The translations under genes and the position numbers were made by a program. The notes beneath the pieces were generated by a model that was not told the DNA's origin, did no database searches, and saw nothing but the letters and a program-made list of their open reading frames with translations. Shown piece by piece: positions 1-8,543 of a stretch of DNA of 24,223 nucleotides (the first letter of the stretch is position 1; every line of letters starts with the position of its first letter). The stretch is from CAYTLQ01 sp964438715 (GTDB lineage Bacteria > Bacteroidota > Ignavibacteria > Ignavibacteriales > Ignavibacteriaceae). Location: contig CAYTLQ010000192.1 of the NCBI GenBank assembly GCA_964438715.1, positions 1 through 24,223 on the forward strand, written 5' to 3'.

Positions 1-57
1 CAAGCACAGCATGATTCCACACGACTTGTTTATAAAAAATACCATTAAAAATAATAA

Positions 58-510
58 TCTCCTTCTCTTATAACTGACTATTTCTCCAATCTTACAATTC
101 AATTAAAACAATACGTAAAAAATATAGTACATATCGCCGGAACGTTACAGAAGCATAGAATAATACAGGTGTTTATTTCTCAGCCGGCAATATGGAAAAC
201 AGAACTGGATGATTTCTTGAGGCAACTACTCTGGATGGGCGGTGTAAGCGTTTTTCAGAATTCGAGGGGTGCAGAATATTACTCGCCCTCAGCTTTAGAA
301 AAGGGGCTGGAATTGTTTAATTCCCGTCTCAAAGAAGTTTGTACAAAGAATAATCTCTTTTTTATTGACCTTGCCGGAGTTACACCTAAATCCGGCGAAA
401 TTTTTTATGACGACTGCCATTTCAATAACAATGGAGCCCTTTTTGTCGGGAGGTTTATTGCTGAAGAATTGCGGAGGCTAATTCCTCAATTGCAGACAAA
501 TCCTCTTTGA
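58..510 (+). CDS. SGNH/GDSL-type hydrolase, C-terminal part, 5' end broken
   Basis: This is the C-terminal portion of a serine esterase/lipase-like protein of the SGNH hydrolase superfamily. The end has the family's block V: an Asp and His in YDDCHFNNNGA, positioned as the catalytic D-x-x-H. Upstream, the strand IIQVFISQPAIW matches the 'vvl-TQP' strand of the fold. A GTG at 169 could serve as a start, but the frame stays open back to 58 and that segment (QLKQYVKNIVHIAG and onward) is family-like, so the gene really begins further upstream. In-frame TAA codons at 46-48 and 55-57 then interrupt it. Because this is the contig edge, I infer assembly error or a frameshift rather than a true start. 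The N-terminal GDS block is missing. The stop lies 3 bases from the convergent DUF4922 gene, with no visible terminator. Substrate is unknown. Confidence 0.7.
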   Translation, partial: SPSLITDYFSNLTIQLKQYVKNIVHIAGTLQKHRIIQVFISQPAIWKTELDDFLRQLLWMGGVSVFQNSRGAEYYSPSALEKGLELFNSRLKEVCTKNNLFFIDLAGVTPKSGEIFYDDCHFNNNGALFVGRFIAEELRRLIPQLQTNPL

Positions 511-513
511 AAT

Positions 514-1500
514 TTATTGTTGTTTTACTTGTTCCGTCAGCCTTGAAAGTTGCTCATGAGAAATGAACACCTCGCGAAATATTTCTTTAAGGTTATTTTC
601 AGTGATTTTATTAAAATCCTCTTCTCGCGGAGTTACACAAACACCGGCAATATCAACTGCCGCAGGACTGAGGAGAATTTGATTTTCTCCTTCAGCAAAA
701 TAAAATGTTGGTCTGTGCTTCTCTCTTAAGAAGATAATTACATCCCATATATTACTCCATGCCGAATAATACGCAATCAGATTCATCATTGGTTCTTCAC
801 CATAACCCTTAATTTGCTCAAGGGCAGAATATAATCTATTGAAAAGTGATGTTAAACCATCAATATTATCGCCGGAAAGTAAAACATATTTTCGTAAACC
901 GTCATCAACGATATAAAGCAAATTGTTCTCGTGTGTTATGACCGCATCGTTTTTTTTAGCAGAGGAATACTCCGATTCAATTGGTAAAAATCCCCTGTTA
1001 CCTGCCTGAAAATGTAAATGATCGGGAGCGGAAGCGCCGCACCGGGGACCATTATAAAAAACAAGATATCGCTCTCCAATTGACATGCTTAAATTCAAAA
1101 GATCGTGAAATACACTTTTAATCTCCTGCGGGGAGTGCGGGTTTTTTACAACTGTAAAGTGTTCGGGAAATATCGGGAATGGGTTAACGAGTATAGTATA
1201 GTCATTAACAAAGCTGATGCCGCGCTGTTCCGGCGGTCGGTTCTCCTTGCATAGAAAACACTTCCTTTCGAGAATACTCTTCGTATCAACCTTTGCAGAA
1301 GTAGATGTCATTCTCCCGGGATTAAATTGTATTGTAATCCTGTTGCCAAGAATTGTAAAATCTCTTGTTTTTACGCTCTGAAGGGAGGCATAATTTTTAC
1401 CGCATAATTGCCATTCGTTAATTTGTTCTGCAAGCAAATTCTTTGTTGCTTGAAGATAATTAATTTCCCTTAACTGATTTGTTTTTTCTGATACTCTCAA
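514..1500 (-). CDS. DUF4922 family protein, GalT/HIT-fold nucleotidyltransferase or phosphorylase-like
   Basis: The 328-residue protein matches the DUF4922 pattern, a branch of the galactose-1-phosphate uridylyltransferase/Ap4A phosphorylase group. Visible marks are a Cys pair at residues 81-84 (CFLC, a possible half zinc site), the strand block NDYTILVNPFPIFPEHFTVV (99-118), and GASAPDHLHFQ at 155-165. The HxHxQ at 161-165 corresponds to the GalT active-site motif, whose second His is the nucleophile. The C-terminal half (about 240-290) repeats the fold with EKHRPTFYF. Enzymes of this fold transfer nucleotidyl groups between phosphates or phosphorylate NDP-sugars; the substrate here is unknown. 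It lies 21 bases downstream of a glycosyltransferase on the same strand, so the two are probably cotranscribed, and a sugar-nucleotide substrate is plausible but inferred. No signal peptide is seen, so it is probably cytoplasmic. Confidence 0.75.
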   Translation of the reverse strand: MRVSEKTNQLREINYLQATKNLLAEQINEWQLCGKNYASLQSVKTRDFTILGNRITIQFNPGRMTSTSAKVDTKSILERKCFLCKENRPPEQRGISFVNDYTILVNPFPIFPEHFTVVKNPHSPQEIKSVFHDLLNLSMSIGERYLVFYNGPRCGASAPDHLHFQAGNRGFLPIESEYSSAKKNDAVITHENNLLYIVDDGLRKYVLLSGDNIDGLTSLFNRLYSALEQIKGYGEEPMMNLIAYYSAWSNIWDVIIFLREKHRPTFYFAEGENQILLSPAAVDIAGVCVTPREEDFNKITENNLKEIFREVFISHEQLSRLTEQVKQQ

Positions 1501-1521
1501 AATATATCCCGATTTGTCTTT

Positions 1522-2985
1522 TCAGCTGTTTTTATTAAGCCGTATGCGTGCTTCGAGTTCTATGGTACGAATACGGTCCTTGTAATAATTATGTGCATTT
1601 TGCTGTGGAATGCTAAGTGCTGCATCAGAATTACCTTCCCACCTTCTGCACAAATACACCGGCTCGTAAATTCTCCCGATTTGATAATGTCTGCTAATTG
1701 CAAGAGCCGCCGCATAGTCTTCACCATAACTGGTGTTTGGGAGATTAATACGACGCAATATTGGCGTATAAAATGCGCGTGGAGCACCAAGTCCGTTAAT
1801 GCGGAGAGCATTGTTACGGCCATTATCCGGCGTCCATTCTTTATGGTCAATAATACCGGGAGGTATTTCTTCAAGATTAAAATTTGTCATCTGATAGCTT
1901 CCGATAACCATTGCCGCGTTTTCTTTATAGAATGTTTCAACTATTTTGGTAAGCGTTGTCTCATCCTTATAAAGATCATCACTATCTAATTGTACAGCAA
2001 ACTTTCCGCATTTACTATGGTGTACAGCTGTATTCCAGCACCCCCCTATTCCGAGATCTTTTCTTTCGGGAATTACATGTACTACCCGTGAGTCTTTTTC
2101 GGCATACTGTTTCAATTTTTCCGTCGTACCGTCATTGGAATGATTGTCAACAACGATAAGATTAAAAGGGAAAAAAGGTTTCTGCTTAAGAACAGAATCA
2201 ACCGCATCACCGATAGTTTTTACACGATTACGAACAGGGATAACAACAGTGGCTTCAACTTCAAAATCTCCGCCATTCAGATCAACCGGAGTAAATCTGG
2301 GTTCGAGATAACCGCCAATTGCTTTAAGATGTGCAGTAACTGCCTTTTCCATCTCAATTTGTACACTTCGGTTTTTGGGGTCAACATAGTCGAAGAGTTT
2401 TTCGCCTGATTTTCTCGTATCAGTTTCAATTGATGAATAAAGATATTCATTGAGATGGAATAGTGGCATTGTTCGCGAAACTTTCAAACGCAGATCATAC
2501 AAACCGGCAAAATTGTACTCGCCGTCGTTAATGGCAGAGGCGTTTTTAAGCGCTTCAGTATTATACAAAAGTACAAATCCAAAGTTAAAATCATCACGAA
2601 GACTGCCCTTCTGGTAAGTTATAACAGGGTGCTGAACCATCGAATCATCTTTAATATCATAATAATCGGAATACACCATTCCTGCTCCGGTATTTCTTGC
2701 TACATCAATCAGCCTTTCCGCGGCAAGAAAACCCGGACGAATTAAAGTATCCTTGTTAAGAATAAGAGTATATTCACTTTTCGAAAGTTCTGCTATTTTT
2801 CGCACTGTTTCTGAACCAAATAAATTTTGTGTACGGATAACCTCTACTCCTGAGACAGGGGCTTCAAGGGGCTCAGTGGAGATGAGGAAAATTTTTTCTA
2901 CCTGTTCGGTAGCAAACAAATTAAGAATATTTTCTTTTGTGTGCTCTGCCCCCTGAAATGGGAGAAATGCAGTAATTGGCTTCAT
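1522..2985 (-). CDS. Two-domain family 2 glycosyltransferase
   Basis: This is a cytoplasmic 487-residue protein with two GT-A-like halves. The C-terminal half (about 244-450) is a clear GT2 catalytic domain. It has the nucleotide-binding start VVIPVRNR (247-254), the sequence VVDNHSNDGT, the metal-binding DSDD at 334-337, and GEDYAAAL at 421-428 in the place of the catalytic-base loop. The N-terminal half (about 1-225) looks like a degenerate GT-A domain: strand-helix order is preserved and LNKDT at 76-80 sits where a DxD would be, so it may be non-catalytic. It is the promoter-proximal gene of a two-gene minus-strand unit with the DUF4922 gene. The divergent region to 3128 would hold its promoter, but I see no convincing box. 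Donor and acceptor are not deducible. Confidence 0.82.
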   Translation of the reverse strand: MKPITAFLPFQGAEHTKENILNLFATEQVEKIFLISTEPLEAPVSGVEVIRTQNLFGSETVRKIAELSKSEYTLILNKDTLIRPGFLAAERLIDVARNTGAGMVYSDYYDIKDDSMVQHPVITYQKGSLRDDFNFGFVLLYNTEALKNASAINDGEYNFAGLYDLRLKVSRTMPLFHLNEYLYSSIETDTRKSGEKLFDYVDPKNRSVQIEMEKAVTAHLKAIGGYLEPRFTPVDLNGGDFEVEATVVIPVRNRVKTIGDAVDSVLKQKPFFPFNLIVVDNHSNDGTTEKLKQYAEKDSRVVHVIPERKDLGIGGCWNTAVHHSKCGKFAVQLDSDDLYKDETTLTKIVETFYKENAAMVIGSYQMTNFNLEEIPPGIIDHKEWTPDNGRNNALRINGLGAPRAFYTPILRRINLPNTSYGEDYAAALAISRHYQIGRIYEPVYLCRRWEGNSDAALSIPQQNAHNYYKDRIRTIELEARIRLNKNS

Positions 2986-3127
2986 ATTTTTTCCGGTATT
3001 TTAATAAATTTAGTCATTTAAAATATGTCCGAATGCTGTAAATCCCAACTCTTGTATCCGTAATGATTCATTAAAGAAAATAATTCCTTTGTATTTTAAG
3101 CAGTAAATATTACTAAAAAGTAAAAAT

Positions 3128-3772
3128 ATGTTCTTCAATAAAAAGAAAATTAATACCGCAACAGACCGTATCAATCTGACGACAAAAGCGAAAACAAATC
3201 AATTCATCAAGGATCTTAAAGAGGAGTCAGAGAAATTTGATGTCATCTTTGCATGTGTGCATTTTCAGGACTCCTATGCTGAAATAAAAACGGCTCTTGA
3301 AAATTCCGCTTTACAATTTAACTACTTTGATCGGTCATCAGCGTCGTTTCACAAATACGGTAAGTCGGATAAAAACGGGAACATATTTCTCAGCAGTGCT
3401 GACGATCTTCCCTCAGAAGTTTCCCGAAATGATATCTTTTCCGGTAGTAAAATAATGATTTTAGTATATGAACGGTTTCCTGACGGTTCTGAGGATAAAA
3501 AAATAACTGATTTCGCTTCAATGATTGGTGCATATGTTACATTACGATATTACGGGGCGCTTGACGAACCATTACTGAAACTCTTTTCCGGAGAGCGACT
3601 TACTCCTTTGCTTTCTGCTTTAGGATTGAAGGATGATGAGTTTATCGAGCACCCTATGATCAGCAGCGCTATAGAAAAAGCAATGGAAAAAGTGGCTTCA
3701 CTCCGGGTAGGAAATACTCCCGCCTATAATGCCTCTGATTGGATGAAATATAATATTCGTCAGGAAAATTAG
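3128..3772 (+). CDS. SecA C-terminal-half paralog (NBD2 plus helical wing), degenerate
   Basis: The 214-residue protein aligns by eye with SecA from the start of its second nucleotide-binding domain into the helical wing. DRINLTTKAKTNQFIKDLKE (13-32) matches SecA's 'DLIYKT...' helix. FDVIFACVHFQDSYAEI (37-53) matches the motif IV strand ('VLVGT-SIEKSE'). KIMILVYERF (108-117) matches 'HVIGTERHES'. LDEPLLKLFSGERL...LGL...EFIEHPMISSAIEKAMEKV (145-189) matches 'MEDALMRIF-SDR...LGM...EAIEHPWVTKAI'. Missing are the whole first motor domain with Walker A/B, the preprotein cross-linking domain, and the GRSGRQG arginines of motif VI, which are replaced by ASMIGAYV (130-137). It therefore cannot be an autonomous ATPase. 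I infer an accessory or regulatory SecA-like factor. It starts a plus-strand run 12 bases before glnE. The start codon is ATG with no clear ribosome-binding site. Confidence 0.72.
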   Translation: MFFNKKKINTATDRINLTTKAKTNQFIKDLKEESEKFDVIFACVHFQDSYAEIKTALENSALQFNYFDRSSASFHKYGKSDKNGNIFLSSADDLPSEVSRNDIFSGSKIMILVYERFPDGSEDKKITDFASMIGAYVTLRYYGALDEPLLKLFSGERLTPLLSALGLKDDEFIEHPMISSAIEKAMEKVASLRVGNTPAYNASDWMKYNIRQEN

Positions 3773-3784
3773 CACTTTACAAAT

Positions 3785-6571
3785 TTGAGTAAGAAAAACA
3801 CTGATACTTTTTTTTCAGCCGATTTTATCGCACAAATAGTCTCTATTTGTTCCGGTGCAGTACCTCCCAAAATTCTGGACGAATTTTTTTCTTTGTTCGA
3901 AAGCAAAATATCTCCCGGAGCAGCGTACTTCGAAAATAATCTGCTTCGAATTATTCATGCTTCATTAAACCCCGTCTCTCTTATTTATGATATAGTTCGC
4001 TATCCTCAGTTCTCTGATGTGCTATTACTCGTAGCTCTGAACAGTAATTACCTAACCGGTATATTATGCAGGCATCCGGAATATTTTTATTGGATAACCG
4101 GCAATGATATGCTTCAAATACCGGTGACCGAACAAGAGGTGGCAAAAGAAGTACATATACTGCTGGCAAGGTATAAATCAACCGATTCGAAGATACTTTT
4201 ACTAAAAAAACTTAAACAGCGGTATATGTTGCGTATTGGTGTCCGCGATTTTTCCGGAATAGCGACATTAGAGCAAACAACGCATGAATTATCTGCTCTT
4301 GCAAAAGTAATTACTGAATCTCTTTTTGTTTTGTGTCTGGAAGAAACTCTCGCGAAGTATGGGATAAAAAAAATTATTGTTAAATACTCTCTGTGCGCAC
4401 TTGGAAAAATGGGAGGCGGAGAGCTTAATTACAGTTCAGATATTGATCTTATCCTGTTTTATGAGAGAAACAGAAAAACAAAAAGTAATTTCAGTTATCA
4501 GGAAATTTTTTCTTCTGCAATCAAGCTGTTTATCGAGCGAGCCTCGGTTCCCGATGAAAATGGTATTTTATACCGGATAGACTTCCGATTGCGACCCGAC
4601 GGACGAAATGCTCCTTTATGCGGATCCCTTTCAGATTATCTTCGCTATTACGAAACACGGGGCGAACAATGGGAGCGTCAGATGTTAATAAAAGCTTCAT
4701 TAGTTGCCGGAAGCCTGCGGTTGTTTAAAAAATTTATCAATTACTTATCGCATTTTATTTATCCTGCTACTTTTTACTCCTCTCCACTCGAACAAATTGC
4801 CCGTTTACGAAAATCTTCTGTTGCAGTGAAGGGTACTGAGAATAATATCAAAGAATCTTCCGGCGGTCTTAGAGATATTGAATTTCCTGTTCAGGCGCTT
4901 CAGTTGCTGAACGGGGGACAAAATCCAATGATTCGTACCGGGAATACCCTTCATGCTATTAACCTGTTGGAACAATATAACGCTCTTAATAAAGATGAAG
5001 CCGAAATTTTCAGGAGAAATTACATATTTTACAGGCGAATAGAGCATTTCCTGCAACTTATGGACGACCGCCAGACACATACAATTCCGGAATCGGGAGA
5101 GGTAACGGAAAAACTTGCCTATTATCTGGGTTTTAACGATGTATCGTCACTATTCGAGAATATAAAAATCCGTAAAGCTGAGGTAAAAAAGGTTGCTTCT
5201 TCGATTCTAGGCAGCGAGAACTATTCGGTGGGGCAGGTTAATGTGGAGTCTGTTGGGTTTGTCAATAGTACAACTGCAATGAAAAATTTCTTATTTCTTC
5301 GTGAGGGAAAGGGATTACTTGGGAGAAAGGAGTTTAATAAAAAAACAATTGAGTTATTTTCTGCAATTGAGGAAGGAATATTAACCGGTTTACAATCCGT
5401 TCCAAATCCCGATACAACGCTATCGAATTTTGTACGAATTATCAAATCTGCTCCTCTGCCTGAGTTATGGTATGAATTGCTTTCTTCACCACATCTATTA
5501 AAGGCGTTTTTATCCATCTGTTCCTCTTCCCGTAAGGCTGTTGATTTGATGGCTGAGGATGTAGAATTGCACGAACTTTTTCTCAGTGGTGAAGTGTTTG
5601 ATATTGCTTCTGCGGAGCAGTTGTCGATGTATAATTCTAAAGCGATACTCTTTATACTTTCAGTACAGTTAACATTAGGTCTTATTGATTACACGACAGT
5701 TGGAGAACTGATTCAAAATACTTTTGTTTTTAAACTGCGTCGTGAAATTGAAAACTGGTTTTTACAATATAACGCTCTGGAATTTTGTGTTGCGGGATTG
5801 GGAAGTTTTGGCAGTGGTGATATGAATTTTGCTTCTGATATTGATCTATTAATAATTGGAAGAAATATTCCTCCGGCAGAAAATGTTCAGGATGATTTCT
5901 TTAAACTCTTCAGGCAATTAAAAGAGAAAATTGAACCGGTAAACATTGACTCCCGCCTTCGACCGGAAGGTAAATCCAGCACAATTATTTGGGATATACA
6001 AAATTTCAGCGAATACCTTAGCACGCGTGCACGGGTTTGGGAATTTCAGGCATATAGCAAACTTCGTTTTATTACCGGAAGTGAAAAACTCTTTGACGAA
6101 ATAGTAAAAGCAATTAAAAATTCCGTAAGCAGACTGAGCAGACAGTTAATTACATCAGAATTAATTGCCATGAAGAAAAAGATAACACCTTTTATGCAGG
6201 CATTTACTATTAAAAGAAGCGCAGGAGGTTTAAGCGATATTGAATTTTTAATGCAGTTTTTAATACTTTGTACACCGGAGATTTTTGAAATCTGCAGGAG
6301 TTTGCGCCTGAGCAATATTCCTCAAATACTGTGTGAAAAGGGGCTTATTACAAAAGAGGAGGCTGAGTTACTGCGGCATAATATTGAATGGCTGTTTACA
6401 CTTAATCTGCATATTCAGAACTCATTACAGGTAAACAACGGAGTGTTACCAAAACTAACCGATATAAAAACAGTATATGGTGGAGGTATGCTCGCAAAAA
6501 AGGAATTTGAGAGAGAACTTAATGAAATTATTTCGAGTAATAAAAAATTATTTGTAAAGTATGTCCGGTAA
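3785..6571 (+). CDS. glnE: Glutamine synthetase adenylyltransferase/adenylyl-removing enzyme (GlnE)
   Basis: GlnE adds AMP to, or removes it from, a tyrosine of glutamine synthetase in response to nitrogen status, usually through PII signals. At 928 residues it is close to the E. coli length of about 946. Two nucleotidyltransferase domains are present. The N-terminal one has GKMGGGELNYSSDIDL with Asp219 and Asp221; the C-terminal one has GSFGSGDMNFASDIDL with Asp685 and Asp687. Each is followed by the helical companion motif (SGGLRDIEFPVQALQLLNGG and AGGLSDIEFLMQF). Both catalytic Asp pairs are intact, so both activities may be retained. The start is TTG at 3785, only 12 bases after the upstream gene and without a clear ribosome-binding site, which suggests translational coupling. 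The 3' end overlaps the next gene by 11 bases. No glutamine synthetase or PII gene lies in the window. Confidence 0.95.
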   Translation: MSKKNTDTFFSADFIAQIVSICSGAVPPKILDEFFSLFESKISPGAAYFENNLLRIIHASLNPVSLIYDIVRYPQFSDVLLLVALNSNYLTGILCRHPEYFYWITGNDMLQIPVTEQEVAKEVHILLARYKSTDSKILLLKKLKQRYMLRIGVRDFSGIATLEQTTHELSALAKVITESLFVLCLEETLAKYGIKKIIVKYSLCALGKMGGGELNYSSDIDLILFYERNRKTKSNFSYQEIFSSAIKLFIERASVPDENGILYRIDFRLRPDGRNAPLCGSLSDYLRYYETRGEQWERQMLIKASLVAGSLRLFKKFINYLSHFIYPATFYSSPLEQIARLRKSSVAVKGTENNIKESSGGLRDIEFPVQALQLLNGGQNPMIRTGNTLHAINLLEQYNALNKDEAEIFRRNYIFYRRIEHFLQLMDDRQTHTIPESGEVTEKLAYYLGFNDVSSLFENIKIRKAEVKKVASSILGSENYSVGQVNVESVGFVNSTTAMKNFLFLREGKGLLGRKEFNKKTIELFSAIEEGILTGLQSVPNPDTTLSNFVRIIKSAPLPELWYELLSSPHLLKAFLSICSSSRKAVDLMAEDVELHELFLSGEVFDIASAEQLSMYNSKAILFILSVQLTLGLIDYTTVGELIQNTFVFKLRREIENWFLQYNALEFCVAGLGSFGSGDMNFASDIDLLIIGRNIPPAENVQDDFFKLFRQLKEKIEPVNIDSRLRPEGKSSTIIWDIQNFSEYLSTRARVWEFQAYSKLRFITGSEKLFDEIVKAIKNSVSRLSRQLITSELIAMKKKITPFMQAFTIKRSAGGLSDIEFLMQFLILCTPEIFEICRSLRLSNIPQILCEKGLITKEEAELLRHNIEWLFTLNLHIQNSLQVNNGVLPKLTDIKTVYGGGMLAKKEFERELNEIISSNKKLFVKYVR

Positions 6572-8531
6572 ATTTCCTTTGTTGATAATAAAAAAGTTTT
6601 ATCTGTTAGGTATTGTATTCCCTGTCGGGATGGTATATCTTGCTACATTAGCGCCAACGGTTATTCATCTCGATGCCGGTGAGTTAACCGCTGTTCAGGC
6701 GACATTGGGTATTGCACATCCAACAGGGTATCCTCTTTTTACACTAGCTGGTTATGTATTTAGTCTTCTTCCATTACCCGGCACTGTTTCTTTCCGGCTC
6801 AATCTACTCGCTGCATTTTGGTGCCTTGCAGGACTATCCGTTTTTGGATTAACTGTTTCATTGATTTTGAAAAATCTGCATGTGTTCATTACTCCCCAAA
6901 AACAAGCCCGTGAAAAAAAACAGACACGCCAGAAAAAGAAAGATTCATCTGCCCCCGAAACAGCAATTGGACCCACAACAATTTCGGAATCAGATCCTTC
7001 ACTTTTAATTCTCATACCGGTGTTTGCGGGTTTTATACTTGCATTCAGTAAAACTTTCTGGAAACAAAGTACCTCCGTTGAAGTATATTCACTGCATATA
7101 TTACTTATAATGGTAGCGTTGTACACACTTCTAAAAGCTTATATTGCACCTGAAGAAACATCGCGGAAGAACTGGTTTATTTTTGCCTCTGCTCTTGCAA
7201 TTGGTTTTACCAACCACATGACGACACTACTTATTCTTCCTGCAACGGCGTTACTCTTTTTTATGAAACACGGATTTAAAAAAGAATCGTACAGGCTGAT
7301 TGGAAAAATGCTTTTGGTATTTTTCCCGATACTTATTCTTTTTTATTCATACCTTCCTCTCAGGGCCTCATCTAATCCGGCTATTAACTGGGGTAATCCG
7401 TTGGACTTTGAGAGGATTCTTAGGCATATTTCCGGCAGTCAGTATCAGGTATGGATCTTTTCATCTTTTGATGCGGCAAAAAAACAGTTATCGTATTTTT
7501 TTTCAAATCTTTCTTCAGAGTTTAACATTTCCGGTTTATTTGTAATTGCCGGAATTATCTTCTCGGCAATACGATATCGAAAATTGTTTTACCTCTTGTT
7601 CACTTTGTTTGTGGCAACAGTTTTTTATGCCGTGAATTATGACATTAATGATATTGATGCATATTTTCTGCTTGCATATATCGCTTTAGGACTGTTTGGA
7701 GCGCTTGGAATTTACTGGGTTGTACAGTTGCTTCATGATAAAAAATTTCAGTATGGGTTGGGAAGTATTCTGGTTTTAGTATTTGTAGGTATTCAATCGT
7801 ATTTTGTTATTGATACGGTGAAGCAGAATGATAATTATACTTTTGAAGATTATACAAAAGCCGCTCTCAGCTTTTCCGATAAAAATTCTATTATCTTCAC
7901 ATATCAGTGGGATTTTTTAATTTCACCGGCGTATTACTTTCAATTTGTGGAAAAATACCGAACAGATGTAAAAATAATTGATAAAGAATTATTACGCAGA
8001 TCGTGGTATTATAATCAGATGGAAAGACATTACCCCGGCATTATTTCACCGCTTAAAGCTGATATTTCTGCATTTCTGGAAGCCCTTAAACCTTTTGAAC
8101 GGAATGAGCAGTTTGATGCTAACCTCCTCGAATCGTACTATCGGAAGATTATGAGTGAACTTGTGCGGGTGAATGCGGAAAAATATACATTTTATATTGC
8201 TCCCGAACTTTTTGAAAATGAAATGCAAAGAGGCGAGTTTACTTTACCGGAGGGCTACCGCCTTGTACCCGATCTGTTTTTTTATAAAGTAGTGAAGGGC
8301 GATGATTATGTTCCGGCAAATAATCCCGTTTATACAATACGCTTTACCGATCGAAATGACTATTATACTGAAACAGTAAAAAAGATTATTACTTCCATGC
8401 TGGTCAGGCGCGCGATGTACGAAATGGAGTATGATAAAGTCGAACGGGCGAAAGTGTACATCAGAAAAATAAAGTCCGATTTTCCTGATTATCGGCTTCC
8501 TACCGGATTGGCGGAAGTGATTGTGCAATAA
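6561..8531 (+). CDS. DUF2723 multi-spanning membrane protein, GT-C/TMEM260-like
   Basis: This is a 656-residue polytopic membrane protein. The N-terminal signature of DUF2723 is clear: after the first membrane helix comes LDAGELTAVQATLGIAHPTG (37-56), with acidic Asp38 and Glu41 in the first external loop as in GT-C glycosyltransferases. The eukaryotic member TMEM260 is reported as a protein O-mannosyltransferase, so a lipid-sugar-dependent envelope glycosyltransferase is a reasonable guess, but the bacterial substrate is unknown. Roughly ten hydrophobic segments run to about residue 420, followed by a soluble C-terminal domain of about 230 residues. A charged Lys/Arg-Gln insert near 113-130 (KQAREKKQTRQKKK) is probably a cytoplasmic loop. 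ATG at 6561 lies inside the last codons of glnE, an 11-base overlap in another frame implying coupled translation. Confidence 0.82.
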   Translation: MSGKFPLLIIKKFYLLGIVFPVGMVYLATLAPTVIHLDAGELTAVQATLGIAHPTGYPLFTLAGYVFSLLPLPGTVSFRLNLLAAFWCLAGLSVFGLTVSLILKNLHVFITPQKQAREKKQTRQKKKDSSAPETAIGPTTISESDPSLLILIPVFAGFILAFSKTFWKQSTSVEVYSLHILLIMVALYTLLKAYIAPEETSRKNWFIFASALAIGFTNHMTTLLILPATALLFFMKHGFKKESYRLIGKMLLVFFPILILFYSYLPLRASSNPAINWGNPLDFERILRHISGSQYQVWIFSSFDAAKKQLSYFFSNLSSEFNISGLFVIAGIIFSAIRYRKLFYLLFTLFVATVFYAVNYDINDIDAYFLLAYIALGLFGALGIYWVVQLLHDKKFQYGLGSILVLVFVGIQSYFVIDTVKQNDNYTFEDYTKAALSFSDKNSIIFTYQWDFLISPAYYFQFVEKYRTDVKIIDKELLRRSWYYNQMERHYPGIISPLKADISAFLEALKPFERNEQFDANLLESYYRKIMSELVRVNAEKYTFYIAPELFENEMQRGEFTLPEGYRLVPDLFFYKVVKGDDYVPANNPVYTIRFTDRNDYYTETVKKIITSMLVRRAMYEMEYDKVERAKVYIRKIKSDFPDYRLPTGLAEVIVQ

Positions 8532-8543
8532 TTAACTTTTTCT

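Noticed and set aside
1..27. Faint resemblance of the first bases (CAAGCA...) to the P7 adapter
   Set aside because: Only the first six bases match in register; the rest needs gaps, unlike the clear adapter at the other end.
1560..2409. Several plus- and minus-strand ORFs of 60-130 codons inside the glycosyltransferase gene
   Set aside because: They lie in other frames of a well-supported gene and show no family-like motifs.
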